Assembly: GCF_010500845.1 (NCBI RefSeq)
Contig: NZ_JAAAMI010000004.1
Location: 332,260-396,259, forward strand
Length of the DNA: 64,000 nt
Direction: 5' to 3'
From: Flagellimonas sediminis
Lineage (GTDB): Bacteria; Bacteroidota; Bacteroidia; Flavobacteriales; Flavobacteriaceae
This document shows, piece after piece, positions 44,251 through 53,612 of this stretch. The translations under genes were made by a program, and so were the position numbers. How positions within the stretch are numbered: position 1 is the first letter of the stretch; each line of letters begins with the position of its first letter. The notes below the pieces were generated by a model. The model saw only the letters and a program-made list of their open reading frames with translations, did no database searches and had not been told where the DNA came from.

Positions 44251-44367
44251 ATTCAATTTCCTGAATGGGAGTGCAAATATAAAATAGTTTTTGAATTCCT
44301 AAAAAGAAAAATGCAAAAACAGCTAAAATATTTTTATCCTTTTTTTATTATAAATGATACATCCTTG

Positions 44368-45609
44368 CTAATCAATGACACGCCTTCTAAACCAAAGATC
44401 TTCCAAACTCAAGTTTAAGGTAAGGGCATGGTAGTTTTCCTTTACCAAAATATTCTGAACCTGCCCTTTTGACCCATAAGCATAGGAAAGGTTGACTGCC
44501 GAATTGGTAGCGAACCCCACAGGAAAACCAATTCCTGCCGTAATGATATATCCATCAATCTTGTTGTCGTTAATCGCCAGATAACCATTGTCATAGTTAA
44601 ATCCAACACGATAGCGAATGCGTTGTCCATATTTGAAGCCCTTTGGATTCCTCTGAAACTCTGCGCCGAAAGCATAGATATCTTGATCCCTATAACTTCC
44701 GATGCTTTCGGATTGATGGGTTGTATCCCATTCATTTCGCTTATAATCTGCCGTTAATGTAAGGGACCCCTTGATCCTAGTACTAATTCCGAAACCAAGT
44801 TCCAACGGAAGTTTAAAATCGGAAACATTGTCCCCTTCCTCATCTTCTACGGTAATGGACGACCCATCCAATGTTTTATAAACAGATCTGGTCAGATTTC
44901 CCTTTAGTTTGACCGGCAACTGAACCGTACTACCAAACGTCAATTTATCAAAAATGTCCCATTGCATGCCCAAACCTAAGCGCAGTCCACTGTAATTGGT
45001 GGTTTCGTTGAGTTCAAAATAACTGTTACTGATGGTAAAGGTTTCGGATTCTTCAATGTTCCCAAAAAGAAGGGAGGCTTTACCCCCTACTCTCAAATCT
45101 TCCGTGATGCCATAACCCAAATTGAAATTTAGGTCATTCAAACCGCCTATACCTGCCACATTGCTTTCAAACGTTTCATTGGAGCCCTCTATGTTGCTCA
45201 CCAAACCCAACAAAGTATAACCCACATCACTGTAGGGAACCAAGGTTACCCCTGCCCCTAAGCGGTCCGCAATCCGGAAGGCAATGGCCAGATTGGAAAA
45301 ATTCAGGGTGGTCTTCGATTCGTTGTCACCTCGGTTGCTGTAACTATTGAATTCGCCCACTACACCAATATCATAAAAAAAGGAATGCCTGGGGATAAGG
45401 GAATAATTGGAAGGGTTCAGGTTATTGATATCCGTGGTCGATTTTAGTCCGATTCCGGAGTACCCCATACTATTGGTCTTGCCAATACTGGTCTGGTTGA
45501 TTACCCCCAATCCGTAGAGGGAATATGGGGAACTGGTCAATCCTTCGGATTGGGCCATCACCATGGCATGGAACAGAAAAGAAATGGCCATGGGTAATAT
45601 CCTATTCAT
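44368..45609 (-). CDS. Outer-membrane beta-barrel protein (FadL/OMP-transport-like)
   Basis: A 413-residue protein with a signal peptide (MNRILPMAISFLFHAMVMAQ). The start at 45609 is chosen because its ATG overlaps the stop of the DUF4270 gene by eight bases (ATGAATAG); a longer frame to 45666 would overlap more. The mature chain has alternating strands with aromatic ends (FFYDIGVVGEFNSYSN, LNFNLGYGITEDLRVGGKASLLFG, LTLTADYKRNEW, YRVGFNYDNGYL) and ends at LSLEDLWFRRRVID, as in the OmpP1/FadL-like proteins usually next to DUF4270 in Flavobacteriia. Function is unknown. Confidence 0.75.
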   Translation of the reverse strand: MNRILPMAISFLFHAMVMAQSEGLTSSPYSLYGLGVINQTSIGKTNSMGYSGIGLKSTTDINNLNPSNYSLIPRHSFFYDIGVVGEFNSYSNRGDNESKTTLNFSNLAIAFRIADRLGAGVTLVPYSDVGYTLLGLVSNIEGSNETFESNVAGIGGLNDLNFNLGYGITEDLRVGGKASLLFGNIEESETFTISNSYFELNETTNYSGLRLGLGMQWDIFDKLTFGSTVQLPVKLKGNLTRSVYKTLDGSSITVEDEEGDNVSDFKLPLELGFGISTRIKGSLTLTADYKRNEWDTTHQSESIGSYRDQDIYAFGAEFQRNPKGFKYGQRIRYRVGFNYDNGYLAINDNKIDGYIITAGIGFPVGFATNSAVNLSYAYGSKGQVQNILVKENYHALTLNLSLEDLWFRRRVID

Positions 45610-46933
45610 CATCTTCATCATAAATTGCATAAATAAGTTCCAGTACCGTACTGAATTTGGAGCCATCCATTCCAGTTAGGATAAAGCGATCAACGGTTGA
45701 GTTGTAATTATCCGGCAGTAGGATCAAGGCATCTTCGGTATCCCTATCGGCAGTAAGCAATTCTTCCAAATAACTGCCCAAGGAAATCTCATAGTAAATA
45801 TTGTTGAACTCCTCATCATCCCTGTTCAAAATGCCATATACAGGATTGGTGTCCTGAATCAACAATTGGGAGGTTAGGTCGTTGTTCTGGTCCACAATGT
45901 AAACCGACATCGTATCACGAAGAATAAGCTGATCATTATAAGCTCCCTCATCTGGTTTTATTTTTAGCACCGCATCCAAAAGAGTTCCTTGACCTTTAAT
46001 ATCGTAAAGCGTTTTTAAATATGGGATCTGTATGCGGGTCGTAATGCCAATGCCGGATTGTACAAAACTCAAATTATCCACATCTGCACTACTTAAATTG
46101 ATTTCCTTATTGGTCAAGGTTTGTAGGGGAGTAATCGGATTTTCAGCCAATATTTGGTTAAAGAAGGGCACCGGGTCTGAGGTAGCATCCAAATTGATGT
46201 CCAAATAATCCTGAACACGCTCGTCCTCTTCAGCAGTACTAAAATAAATTCGTATAAAACTAGCTCCTGAAGTCTTTGAAAATCCGATTACGGACCCATT
46301 ATCATCATCCCCGGGCAACAAGGCAATTCCCCTAAAATAGTCCCTGAACTGGTCAGACGTAGTGATATCCTTCCCCTGAATTTTGGAGAACAGGTCAATC
46401 CCAAGATCATCCATAAGTCGAATCTCCAAGGTGTCGCCCGCAGTTGGACGAGGGGTATAGGTGTAAACTGCCAAGTCATCTTCTAAATATTCGGCAGAAT
46501 CCGTATTGTAAATGTAATCGTCTTCTTTTGGTTTGAGCGTTTTGGTGAGCCGCTTCACCTTTATGGTATTGGTCTGGAGGGTATCGTTATAATAATAGGA
46601 ATCCAGTTTCAGATACAGGTTTATACTGTCATAGTCCGCCTCAGAATCTATACTGAAGGAAGATGGCAACATACCCATATAACTGGAAGTTCTTACCGTT
46701 CCAAATACAGGATCGGTGTATTTGCCGACCAAAATTCTTGTTGATTCGCTGGTTACGATACTGTCAAATTTTATTGTGGAAGTTTCTACTGTAAGGGTAT
46801 CCACCAAGATGACCCTTAAATTACTGTCAGTAAATTGCTCTCCTGCCAAAAAATCGGAGGAGTTGAGGTTATCCGAACTACAAGACACTACCATTAACAT
46901 AACAATGATCAAAAGCCCCAAGATTCTTTCCAT
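45602..46933 (-). CDS. DUF4270 lipoprotein
   Basis: A 443-residue lipoprotein with lipobox MVVSC (Cys18). The DUF4270 signature is visible as LVDTLTVETSTIKFDSIVTSESTRILVGKYTDPVFGTVRTSSYMGM near residue 43, and TLVLDAVL-like and YYEISLGSYLEELL segments near the end. The family is confined to Bacteroidota and its role is unknown; the regular beta pattern suggests an outer-membrane or surface location. It is the upstream partner of the barrel protein at 44368, with which it overlaps by eight bases, so both are likely translated together. Confidence 0.85.
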   Translation of the reverse strand: MERILGLLIIVMLMVVSCSSDNLNSSDFLAGEQFTDSNLRVILVDTLTVETSTIKFDSIVTSESTRILVGKYTDPVFGTVRTSSYMGMLPSSFSIDSEADYDSINLYLKLDSYYYNDTLQTNTIKVKRLTKTLKPKEDDYIYNTDSAEYLEDDLAVYTYTPRPTAGDTLEIRLMDDLGIDLFSKIQGKDITTSDQFRDYFRGIALLPGDDDNGSVIGFSKTSGASFIRIYFSTAEEDERVQDYLDINLDATSDPVPFFNQILAENPITPLQTLTNKEINLSSADVDNLSFVQSGIGITTRIQIPYLKTLYDIKGQGTLLDAVLKIKPDEGAYNDQLILRDTMSVYIVDQNNDLTSQLLIQDTNPVYGILNRDDEEFNNIYYEISLGSYLEELLTADRDTEDALILLPDNYNSTVDRFILTGMDGSKFSTVLELIYAIYDEDDE

Positions 46934-47156
46934 AATTTTAATTTGCCGCTAAAGTAAAGGCAATGCCGACCCCTTAAAATGTCGATAGACCAACCCCTGT
47001 AGTTTTAAGACAAAGCCTCGAAATCTCACGACCAAACCCCACTACTGGTTCATAGATCATTTCCCTCTGTTCATACGTTAAAACATGGCCTTCATATATT
47101 CCCTTTCAACCCCTATCCGTTCAAAATTACCTTTGGAAAAAATTCAAATGACAGGC

Positions 47157-48152
47157 ATGAAAAAAGCAGTACAGTTTTATAGACCGGTTTTCCTTTTTGC
47201 GCTATCCATCCTTTCTTTTAATAGTTGTTCCAGCGATGACGATGACGATGATTTAGGGAACTGGATAGACCGTTCCGTGTTCGACGGAAGCCCTAGGAGC
47301 AGTGTGTCCGGTTTCGTAATTGACAATATAGGCTACATGGGAGTTGGGTACGACGGTGATGATTACTTGAAATCTTTTTGGTCCTATAATATGGAAGGTG
47401 ACTACTGGTCCCAAAAGGCCGATTTTCCAGGCGTGCCCAGAAATGCCGCCGTTGGGTTCCAAGTCAATGACATCGGATACATTGGGTCAGGTTATGACGG
47501 TGTTGACGAACTTAGTGATTTTTATGCCTACAACCCATCTAGCAACTCTTGGACCGCCATTGCCTCATTACCTGATACGAAAAGAAGAAGTGCCGTGGCT
47601 TTTGGCGCCAACGGATATGGATATTTTGGAACCGGTTATGACGGGGAAAACGACTTAAAGGATTTCTGGAAATATGACCCTACTACCAACACTTGGACCG
47701 AATTGGAAGGTTTTGGCGGAAACAAGAGAAGGTCTGCCACCACTTTTACCATAAACGGATTGGTCTATTTGGGGACCGGGGTTTCCAACGGGGTGTATCT
47801 GGATGACTTTTGGGCCTTTGATCCAACCACCGAAACCTGGACCAAAAAATTGGACCTTGATGAGGAAGACGACTATGATGTTGCCCGTAGCAATGCGGTA
47901 GGTTTTGAACTTAACGGTTACGGGTACATTGCCTGTGGTGAACAGTCAGGAGCCACCAACACCGTTTGGGAATATGACCCATCATCCGATACCTGGGAAC
48001 AAAAAACAAATTTCGAGGGATCTACAAGACAAGACGCCATTGCATTCTCAAACTCATCTAGGGCCTTTATAGGAATGGGCCGTACCGGAACTCTTTATTT
48101 GGATGACCTGGACGAGTTCTTCCCGTTTGATGAATATGATGACGAAGATTAA
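47157..48152 (+). CDS. Kelch-repeat lipoprotein
   Basis: A 331-residue lipoprotein. The start at 47157 (MKKAVQFYRP) is preferred; an ATG at 47148 is also possible, and the longer frame to 47085 would place the signal too far from the N-terminus. The lipobox is FNSC, followed by six Asp residues. Five or six kelch blades of about 48 residues share GY-GTGYDG-DL-DFW-YDP-TNTW, which closes into a beta-propeller. It opens a four-gene cluster with DUF4907, LytS and LytTR. Because such propellers often bind surface partners, it may be a sensor partner or target of the two-component system; not proved. Confidence 0.8.
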   Translation: MKKAVQFYRPVFLFALSILSFNSCSSDDDDDDLGNWIDRSVFDGSPRSSVSGFVIDNIGYMGVGYDGDDYLKSFWSYNMEGDYWSQKADFPGVPRNAAVGFQVNDIGYIGSGYDGVDELSDFYAYNPSSNSWTAIASLPDTKRRSAVAFGANGYGYFGTGYDGENDLKDFWKYDPTTNTWTELEGFGGNKRRSATTFTINGLVYLGTGVSNGVYLDDFWAFDPTTETWTKKLDLDEEDDYDVARSNAVGFELNGYGYIACGEQSGATNTVWEYDPSSDTWEQKTNFEGSTRQDAIAFSNSSRAFIGMGRTGTLYLDDLDEFFPFDEYDDED

Positions 48153-48234
48153 TTTATAAACCAGTCAGTTTTAGTTTGTGTTACCGGGGCCATGGGTTAA
48201 ATCTTGGCCCCATTCCAGTAAAAAGGCAATAATA

Positions 48235-48573
48235 ATGAAGAACATTACCAAGCTTATTGCAACCATCTTGACCCTTGGATTGTTTCTTTATGGGGCCACA
48301 CATCTATCTTTTGACAATGTAGGGAACCAGACCACTTTGCGGAAAGAAATCATCAAAGTGGAAAATGGTTATGGCTACCAAATCTTCAGCGGAGAAAAAT
48401 TGTTGGTTCAACAGAAATTTATTCCGGCAGTGAAGGGTTATCAAACATTTAGATCCGTAAAAGATGCCAAAAAAGTGGCAAATTTGATCGTGGAAAAAAT
48501 CCGTAACAGGATCAGCCCTCAAATTTCAGTGGAAGAACTAGCGGAACTGGGAGTTGTATTCTCGGATCAATAA
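48235..48573 (+). CDS. DUF4907 protein
   Basis: A 112-residue protein with an N-terminal hydrophobic anchor (MKNITKLIATILTLGLFLYGATHL). The start at 48235 is chosen because the frame upstream (from 48178) is weak. The DUF4907 domain has YGYQIFSGEKLLVQQKFIPAVKGYQTF, then DAKKVANLIVEKI. It is a Bacteroidota-specific family of unknown function, probably periplasmic. It sits between the kelch lipoprotein and the LytS kinase, only nine bases before the latter, an arrangement that points to one operon. Confidence 0.8.
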   Translation: MKNITKLIATILTLGLFLYGATHLSFDNVGNQTTLRKEIIKVENGYGYQIFSGEKLLVQQKFIPAVKGYQTFRSVKDAKKVANLIVEKIRNRISPQISVEELAELGVVFSDQ

Positions 48574-48582
48574 CCAAATATC

Positions 48583-49605
48583 ATGACCATAGAGCGAAGG
48601 CACATACAGATATTTTTTGTCCATTTTTCCATTTGGGCCCTGTTCTATGGATTCTTTCTTTTACCCTTCTTTTTCCAGTTGAGGCAGTTGCCCCCTGATT
48701 TACCCATTCGATTGGTACTTACTATTATACTGTTCTATACCAATTACTTTTTACTGGTCCCTAGATTCCTTCTCAAAAAAAATACATGGCAATACGTGAT
48801 TATCTGCCTGACCATCATTATCATATTGGGAGTTGTCATAAACATGAATTTTTCGTTTGAACCCAAACTTCCGCCAGGTTTCCACAGAAATGAGGATTTC
48901 AGGGATGGAAAATGGGCAAGACAAGTAATCATGATGTTGAGTCTCAGCACTCCCTTTTTCATAAGTACTTTACTCAGAGTTTATGTGGAATGGCGAAAAA
49001 ATGAAGATTTGAGAAAAAAAGTGGAAAATGAAAAGGTGAGTTCAGAACTTCAGTTTTTGAAAACACAATTGAACCCCCATTTTTTGTTCAATTCCCTCAA
49101 CGCCATTTATTCCCTGTCGGTTAAGGGGGCGCCCAATACCTCGGAAGCCATTATTTCCCTTTCGGAACTCATGCGCTATATGCTCTATGAAGCCGACAAG
49201 GATAAGGTTAAATTAGTAAAGGAACTGGAGTACATCAAGAACTATGTGCAGTTACAGCGGTTGCGACTGTCCGATAGTGCCAATGTTAAGTTAAAAATCT
49301 CGGGGGAAGAGCGGGGAAAAGATGTTCCTCCCTTACTTTTCATATCTTTTATAGAAAATGCATTCAAGTACGGTACCGACTACAAGGGCAGAACCTATGT
49401 GAACATTGGGCTGCAGATAAGCGATAAGAACATACACCTAAGGGTGGAAAACAAAATAGGAGCACATAGAAAACAAACCAAAAACTCGGGTGTGGGACTT
49501 GAGAACGTCAAAAACCGCTTACGGTTGCTCTATCCCAACTCACACAAACTACAGATTACGGACGACGGAGAAACGTACACAGTAGATTTGAACCTGAATT
49601 TGTAA
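48583..49605 (+). CDS. LytS-type sensor histidine kinase
   Basis: A 340-residue membrane kinase. Four transmembrane helices occupy residues 8-30, 42-62, 67-87 and 107-130. A coiled coil follows, then the His-kinase region of the LytS/YehU type: LNPHFLFNSLNAIYSL with phospho-acceptor His near residue 166. The ATPase domain has ISFIENAFKYG (N box) near 250 and NSGVGLENVKNRLRLLYP near 305. It phosphorylates the LytTR regulator encoded 29 bases downstream. There is no extracellular sensor domain, so any signal must be sensed in the membrane or through the kelch/DUF4907 partners. Confidence 0.9.
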   Translation: MTIERRHIQIFFVHFSIWALFYGFFLLPFFFQLRQLPPDLPIRLVLTIILFYTNYFLLVPRFLLKKNTWQYVIICLTIIIILGVVINMNFSFEPKLPPGFHRNEDFRDGKWARQVIMMLSLSTPFFISTLLRVYVEWRKNEDLRKKVENEKVSSELQFLKTQLNPHFLFNSLNAIYSLSVKGAPNTSEAIISLSELMRYMLYEADKDKVKLVKELEYIKNYVQLQRLRLSDSANVKLKISGEERGKDVPPLLFISFIENAFKYGTDYKGRTYVNIGLQISDKNIHLRVENKIGAHRKQTKNSGVGLENVKNRLRLLYPNSHKLQITDDGETYTVDLNLNL

Positions 49606-49634
49606 CGATAGGTTGCAACTAACCAAGTGACCCC

Positions 49635-50363
49635 ATGAAGTGTATCATTATTGACGACGAGCCCTTGGCAATCGATGTTTTGATGGATTATTGCCAAAAA
49701 CTGGATTTTGTGGAACTGGAAGGCACGTTCACCAATCCACTGGAAGCCATCTCCATGATCAAGGAGAAAAAAATCGACCTCATTTTCTGCGATATTGAAA
49801 TGCCCCAAATCAATGGGATAGATTTTATCACTTCGCTGGACAATACCCCCATGTTCATTTTTACCACAGCCTACTCACAATATGCCGTGGAGGGTTTTAA
49901 CCTGAATGCCATTGACTATTTGGTAAAACCTATCCCTTACAACCGGTTTATTAAGGCTATTTCTCGGGCCAAGGAAATCATGGCCTATAAAAAAACAACC
50001 GTGAACGACAATGTATTTCCTTCGCATGGCGAAGCTGCAGTACCTGCCCCAAAATACATTTTTGTAAAGGCGGAATACGAAAGCGTGAAAATTGAACTAG
50101 ATGACATAGAGTATATACAAGGACTGAAGGATTATCTGAAAATCCATGTTTCAGGCACCAATAAGGCCATCCTTACCTTGATGAGTTTCAAGGAGATTTT
50201 GGACAGGCTTCCCAACCATCAATTTTTAAGGGTACACAAATCCTTCGTAGTGAACATCAGCTGTATTAGAACGGTTCAGCGAAACCGCATCGTGATCAAT
50301 GATATGAGGATTCCCATCGGGGAAAGTTACAAATCCAGTTTTTTCCACCAGCTGGGACTTTAA
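49635..50363 (+). CDS. LytTR response regulator
   Basis: A 242-residue regulator. Receiver domain: IIIDDEPLAIDVL, phospho-acceptor Asp53 in FCDIEMP, Thr in FTTAYSQYAVEGF, Lys in LVKPIPYNRF. The C-terminal LytTR DNA-binding domain starts near residue 140 (IFVKAEYESVKIELDDIEYIQGLKDYLKIH) and contains FLRVHKSFVVNISCI. Cognate partner of the kinase just upstream. Its stop codon is within an 8-bp hairpin shared with the convergent folC gene. Confidence 0.92.
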   Translation: MKCIIIDDEPLAIDVLMDYCQKLDFVELEGTFTNPLEAISMIKEKKIDLIFCDIEMPQINGIDFITSLDNTPMFIFTTAYSQYAVEGFNLNAIDYLVKPIPYNRFIKAISRAKEIMAYKKTTVNDNVFPSHGEAAVPAPKYIFVKAEYESVKIELDDIEYIQGLKDYLKIHVSGTNKAILTLMSFKEILDRLPNHQFLRVHKSFVVNISCIRTVQRNRIVINDMRIPIGESYKSSFFHQLGL

Positions 50364-50372
50364 AAAAGTCCC
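50354..50372. terminator. Bidirectional hairpin between LytTR and folC
   Basis: Stem GGGACTTT / AAAGTCCC (50354-50361 and 50365-50372) with a three-base loop. It overlaps the stop codon of the LytTR gene and abuts the stop of folC, so both converging transcripts end here. T-tracts are short. Confidence 0.55.
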
Positions 50373-51584
50373 CTAGACGACTTCGGCGACCACAAAGGTG
50401 CTGCCTCCAACATAGACCACATCATCCTTTGAAGCATTGGCAAGGGCTTTTTTCAATCCTTTTTTTACAGATGTATAGGTCCTTCCCTTCAACCCTTCCT
50501 CCTCTGCCAATCTATGTAAAGAATCCACATCCAACCCACGGGATATGTTCGGGCGAACAAAATAATAATGGGCGTTCTTTGGAAATAGCTTCAGAACCCC
50601 TTTTATATCCTTGTCATTCACAAACCCCAATACCATATGGAGGTTCTTGTGTGGTTGTTTGGCAACTTGTGGAATCACCCATTGTAACCCTTCCTTATTG
50701 TGAGCGGTATCGCAAACAACTAGCGGATCGCGCTGCAAAATCTGCCACCTGCCCATAAGTCCTGTATTGGCAACTACCTTTTTCAATCCATAGGATATGG
50801 CCTTTTCTGAAACTTTTAAATGCTCCAATTGTTGAATGGTGGCCACAACCCCCCTCATGTTGTTCTGTTGATAATCTCCAAGCAAGTCGGTAGTATATTC
50901 AAGTTGATCCAACGTATCGGCAAATACAATCTTGGATCGAAGTTGCTTGGCGATCAAGGTAAAAATTGTTTCCGTTTCCGGTTGTCGTTCACTGATTACA
51001 ACAGGCACACCGGGTTTGATGATTCCTGCTTTTTCCAATGCTATTTTCTCAAGGGTATCGCCCAAAATATGGGTATGATCCAACCCAATGTTGGTGATCA
51101 AGGATACTTCCGGAGCAATGATATTGGTGGAATCCAATCGGCCGCCCAATCCAACCTCTACCACAGCAATGTCAATTTTTTCTTCCGCAAAATAAGTGAA
51201 GGCCATTCCCACCGTCATCTCAAAGAAGGAAAGTTTATGGTATTCCAAAAAGGTCCTGTGTTTGGCAATAAAATCCTTTACAAAATCCTTATCGACCTCT
51301 TTACCATTGATTTTGATCCGTTCCCTAAAATCTTTGAGATGGGGCGAGGTGTATAGACCAACCTTGTAGCCTTCCTCCTGTAGAATGGAGGCCAACATGT
51401 GGCTGCTGGACCCCTTACCATTGGTCCCTGCGATATGAATGCTCTTAAACTTTAGCTCAGGATTACCCAAATAACCGGAAAACTGGATGATATTATCCAA
51501 TTTGGCGTTCAGGGCCACAATACCTTTTTGCTGGTACATGGGGAGCTGGGAAAACATCCAGTCCAAGGTTTCCTTATAGGTCAC
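50373..51584 (-). CDS. folC: Folylpolyglutamate/dihydrofolate synthase
   Basis: A 403-residue Mur-ligase-type enzyme that adds glutamate to dihydropteroate or tetrahydrofolate. The ATP loop is SIHIAGTNGKGSSSHMLASIL near residue 50, followed by GLYTSPHL, VEVGLGGRLDSTN near 145, ITNIGLDHTHILGDTLEKIALEKAGIIK and DTAHNKEG near 290. The start is GTG at 51584 (VTYKET), which shares one base with the TAG of the TonB gene, so the four-gene exbB-exbD-tonB-folC set is probably one transcript. Cytoplasmic. Confidence 0.92.
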   Translation of the reverse strand: MTYKETLDWMFSQLPMYQQKGIVALNAKLDNIIQFSGYLGNPELKFKSIHIAGTNGKGSSSHMLASILQEEGYKVGLYTSPHLKDFRERIKINGKEVDKDFVKDFIAKHRTFLEYHKLSFFEMTVGMAFTYFAEEKIDIAVVEVGLGGRLDSTNIIAPEVSLITNIGLDHTHILGDTLEKIALEKAGIIKPGVPVVISERQPETETIFTLIAKQLRSKIVFADTLDQLEYTTDLLGDYQQNNMRGVVATIQQLEHLKVSEKAISYGLKKVVANTGLMGRWQILQRDPLVVCDTAHNKEGLQWVIPQVAKQPHKNLHMVLGFVNDKDIKGVLKLFPKNAHYYFVRPNISRGLDVDSLHRLAEEEGLKGRTYTSVKKGLKKALANASKDDVVYVGGSTFVVAEVV

Positions 51585-52465
51585 TATTGCCCCAATTTAA
51601 AATTGATCACCACAAAACCTATTTGTTGGGCGGGTGCATTGGAATCCAAGTTCCAACGGTATGTAAGTGCAGTCTTTTTTGCGGGATCCAACAAACATTG
51701 TGCATTGTTGGTAGTTCCTTTAACCCCTGGTTGTGCATCTATGACCCTGCCATTTCTATCCACAACAATGCGTACCACAACCCTGCCTTCTTCATTACAG
51801 TTTTGTTGCACTACATCCTTGCTCTGCAAAGACCTTCCGTTTAAACCATAACCACCACCAGTACCATTTCCGGCTCCAGGGGCACCATAATAGGTAGTGG
51901 CATAGGGGTCACCATCCGGATTACCCTTATCGCCAGGCTTGTTGTCATCTCCTTCGCTGCCTGTGGCGGTACCATCAGATTTGCCAATACCACCGATCAA
52001 GGCATCTATATTCTTTTTCTTGGCCTCCTGTTCCTGGCGTTGCTTTTCCTCGGCATCCCTTTTTTCCTTGGCAATACGTTCTGCTTCGGCCTTGGCCTTT
52101 TCAGCAGCTTCATCCGCCTTGCGTTTGGCTTCTTGCTGCTGTTTTATTTTTATGGATTCCTCGTCGTTGCTGGTCAATACCTTTTCCACCGGAGCTTCTT
52201 CGGCAACCGATTCCTGTGGTTGCACAGGCTCCACCTGCTTAACAGGTTCACTGACCACTTCCCTGGGTTCGGATTTGATTTTTTCCTTGGGCTGTACTTC
52301 ACCACTTCCAAAGTCCATGGTGCCAAAATTTACTGCAATACCGTTCTCAATGGGAGGGTCTAAATAGGTAAGACCTATATAGAAGAGCAAAAGCAGTAAC
52401 CCGCTCAACAAAAGTGTTGTGAGCGTGAAGGATTTTTTCTTGTGTCTCGTATCTAAAAATGACAT
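51584..52465 (-). CDS. TonB family energy transducer
   Basis: A 293-residue protein with one N-terminal transmembrane helix (LTTLLLSGLLLLLFYIGLTYL, residues 15-37), a long Pro/Glu/Lys and then Ala/Lys-rich periplasmic spacer (residues 60-150, TolA-like), a glycine-rich part, and a C-terminal TonB-type domain (NEEGRVVVRIVVDRNGRVIDAQPGVKGT). With ExbB and ExbD it uses the proton gradient to energise outer-membrane transporters; SusC at 27588 is one likely client. Start ATG overlaps the exbD stop (TAATG). Confidence 0.85.
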   Translation of the reverse strand: MSFLDTRHKKKSFTLTTLLLSGLLLLLFYIGLTYLDPPIENGIAVNFGTMDFGSGEVQPKEKIKSEPREVVSEPVKQVEPVQPQESVAEEAPVEKVLTSNDEESIKIKQQQEAKRKADEAAEKAKAEAERIAKEKRDAEEKQRQEQEAKKKNIDALIGGIGKSDGTATGSEGDDNKPGDKGNPDGDPYATTYYGAPGAGNGTGGGYGLNGRSLQSKDVVQQNCNEEGRVVVRIVVDRNGRVIDAQPGVKGTTNNAQCLLDPAKKTALTYRWNLDSNAPAQQIGFVVINFKLGQ

Positions 52466-52851
52466 TATTTTGGCCGCACAGCCAAGATAACCTTGTAATT
52501 GTTCCTATTGGCAATGTCCATCACGTTGACCGCTTCTTTGATGGCCACGTTTTCTTCTGCCCTTAAGATGATAGTAGGCTTGTCTTGACCTTCAAGTGCC
52601 TTTTTTAGTTCAATTTCAATGTATTCTTTATTGATCTGCTCGTTGTTCACAAAATACTTCAGGTCTTTGTTGATGGTAACCGAAACATTCTGTGTGTTGG
52701 TAGATTTTCCTTTCGCCTTGGGCAGAAGTAAATCCAAGGCATTTGGTGCATTGGATGTCAACATGAAGAAGACCAATAACAGAAATACGATATCTGTCAT
52801 GGACGACATGCTGAATTCTGGGCTTACCTTGTTTCTTCCCTTTAGTTTCAT
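52465..52851 (-). CDS. exbD: ExbD biopolymer transporter
   Basis: A 128-residue protein with one transmembrane helix (MTDIVFLLLVFFMLTS, residues 17-33) containing the conserved proton-carrying Asp in MTDIVF. A small periplasmic domain follows with VNVMDIANRNNYKVILAV. Partner of ExbB in the TonB energy complex. It starts nine bases after the exbB stop and ends overlapping tonB. Confidence 0.92.
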   Translation of the reverse strand: MKLKGRNKVSPEFSMSSMTDIVFLLLVFFMLTSNAPNALDLLLPKAKGKSTNTQNVSVTINKDLKYFVNNEQINKEYIEIELKKALEGQDKPTIILRAEENVAIKEAVNVMDIANRNNYKVILAVRPK

Positions 52852-52860
52852 ACCGAAATA

Positions 52861-53553
52861 CTATAGGGGTTCGTTCAACAAGTCCAAGAACTCTACAGCA
52901 TTGGCTTCCATTTGGTGCACCACCTTATCGGTCCTGTTCACCAAGTGGTTATACCCGATATAGGCGATAATACCCACAACCAAACCGGCCACCGTAGTGG
53001 TCATGGCGGTATAGATACCAGATGCCAAGGAGCCCATTTCGGCCTGGCCACCGCTACTAGCCATTTCGTGGAAGGCCAAGATCATACCGATCACGGTACC
53101 CAAAAACCCGATCATGGGTGCGGCACCTGCAACCGTTGCAAGAACACTTACGTTCTTTTCTAATTTGTAGACTTCTAGTGTTCCCGCATTTTCGATGGAC
53201 GTATTGATATCATCCAAAGGCTTGCCAATTCGGGCAACTCCTTTTTCGATCAGACGGGCAACAGGCGAATCGGTTTGCGCGCACAGCAATCTGGCAGCTT
53301 CCAATTTACCGTTCATGACATGGTCACGAATCTGGTTCATAAAGTTTTTGTCGATCTTCGACGCCGCCTTTATGGCAAAAACTCGTTCAAAATAAATGTA
53401 CAATGCTACGAATAGAAGGACAAAAAGCACCAGGATAATCACAATACTTCCCGTACCCCCATTAACAATAAGATCCATCACGGAAAGGGTCTTTTCTTCT
53501 GAAATAGAGGCCATTGCCTCAGCGCCCTCCGCTGCTTCTTGAAAAATAATCAT
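52861..53553 (-). CDS. exbB: ExbB/MotA/TolQ proton channel
   Basis: A 230-residue inner-membrane protein with transmembrane segments at about 35-57, 133-158 and 177-200. The MotA/TolQ/ExbB signature is in LATVAGAAPMIGFLGTVIGMILAFHEMA and GIYTAMTTTVAGLVVGIIAYIGYN. The pentamer surrounds the ExbD dimer to form the proton channel. First gene of the TonB complex operon. The N-terminal start MIIFQEAAEGAEAM is the longest; a later Met at residue 14 or 26 is possible. Confidence 0.92.
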   Translation of the reverse strand: MIIFQEAAEGAEAMASISEEKTLSVMDLIVNGGTGSIVIILVLFVLLFVALYIYFERVFAIKAASKIDKNFMNQIRDHVMNGKLEAARLLCAQTDSPVARLIEKGVARIGKPLDDINTSIENAGTLEVYKLEKNVSVLATVAGAAPMIGFLGTVIGMILAFHEMASSGGQAEMGSLASGIYTAMTTTVAGLVVGIIAYIGYNHLVNRTDKVVHQMEANAVEFLDLLNEPL

Positions 53554-53612
53554 ATAGAATCCCCAATTTTAGTTGCAATAATAACGGAGATTTTTGACCT
53601 AAAGTATTTTAT

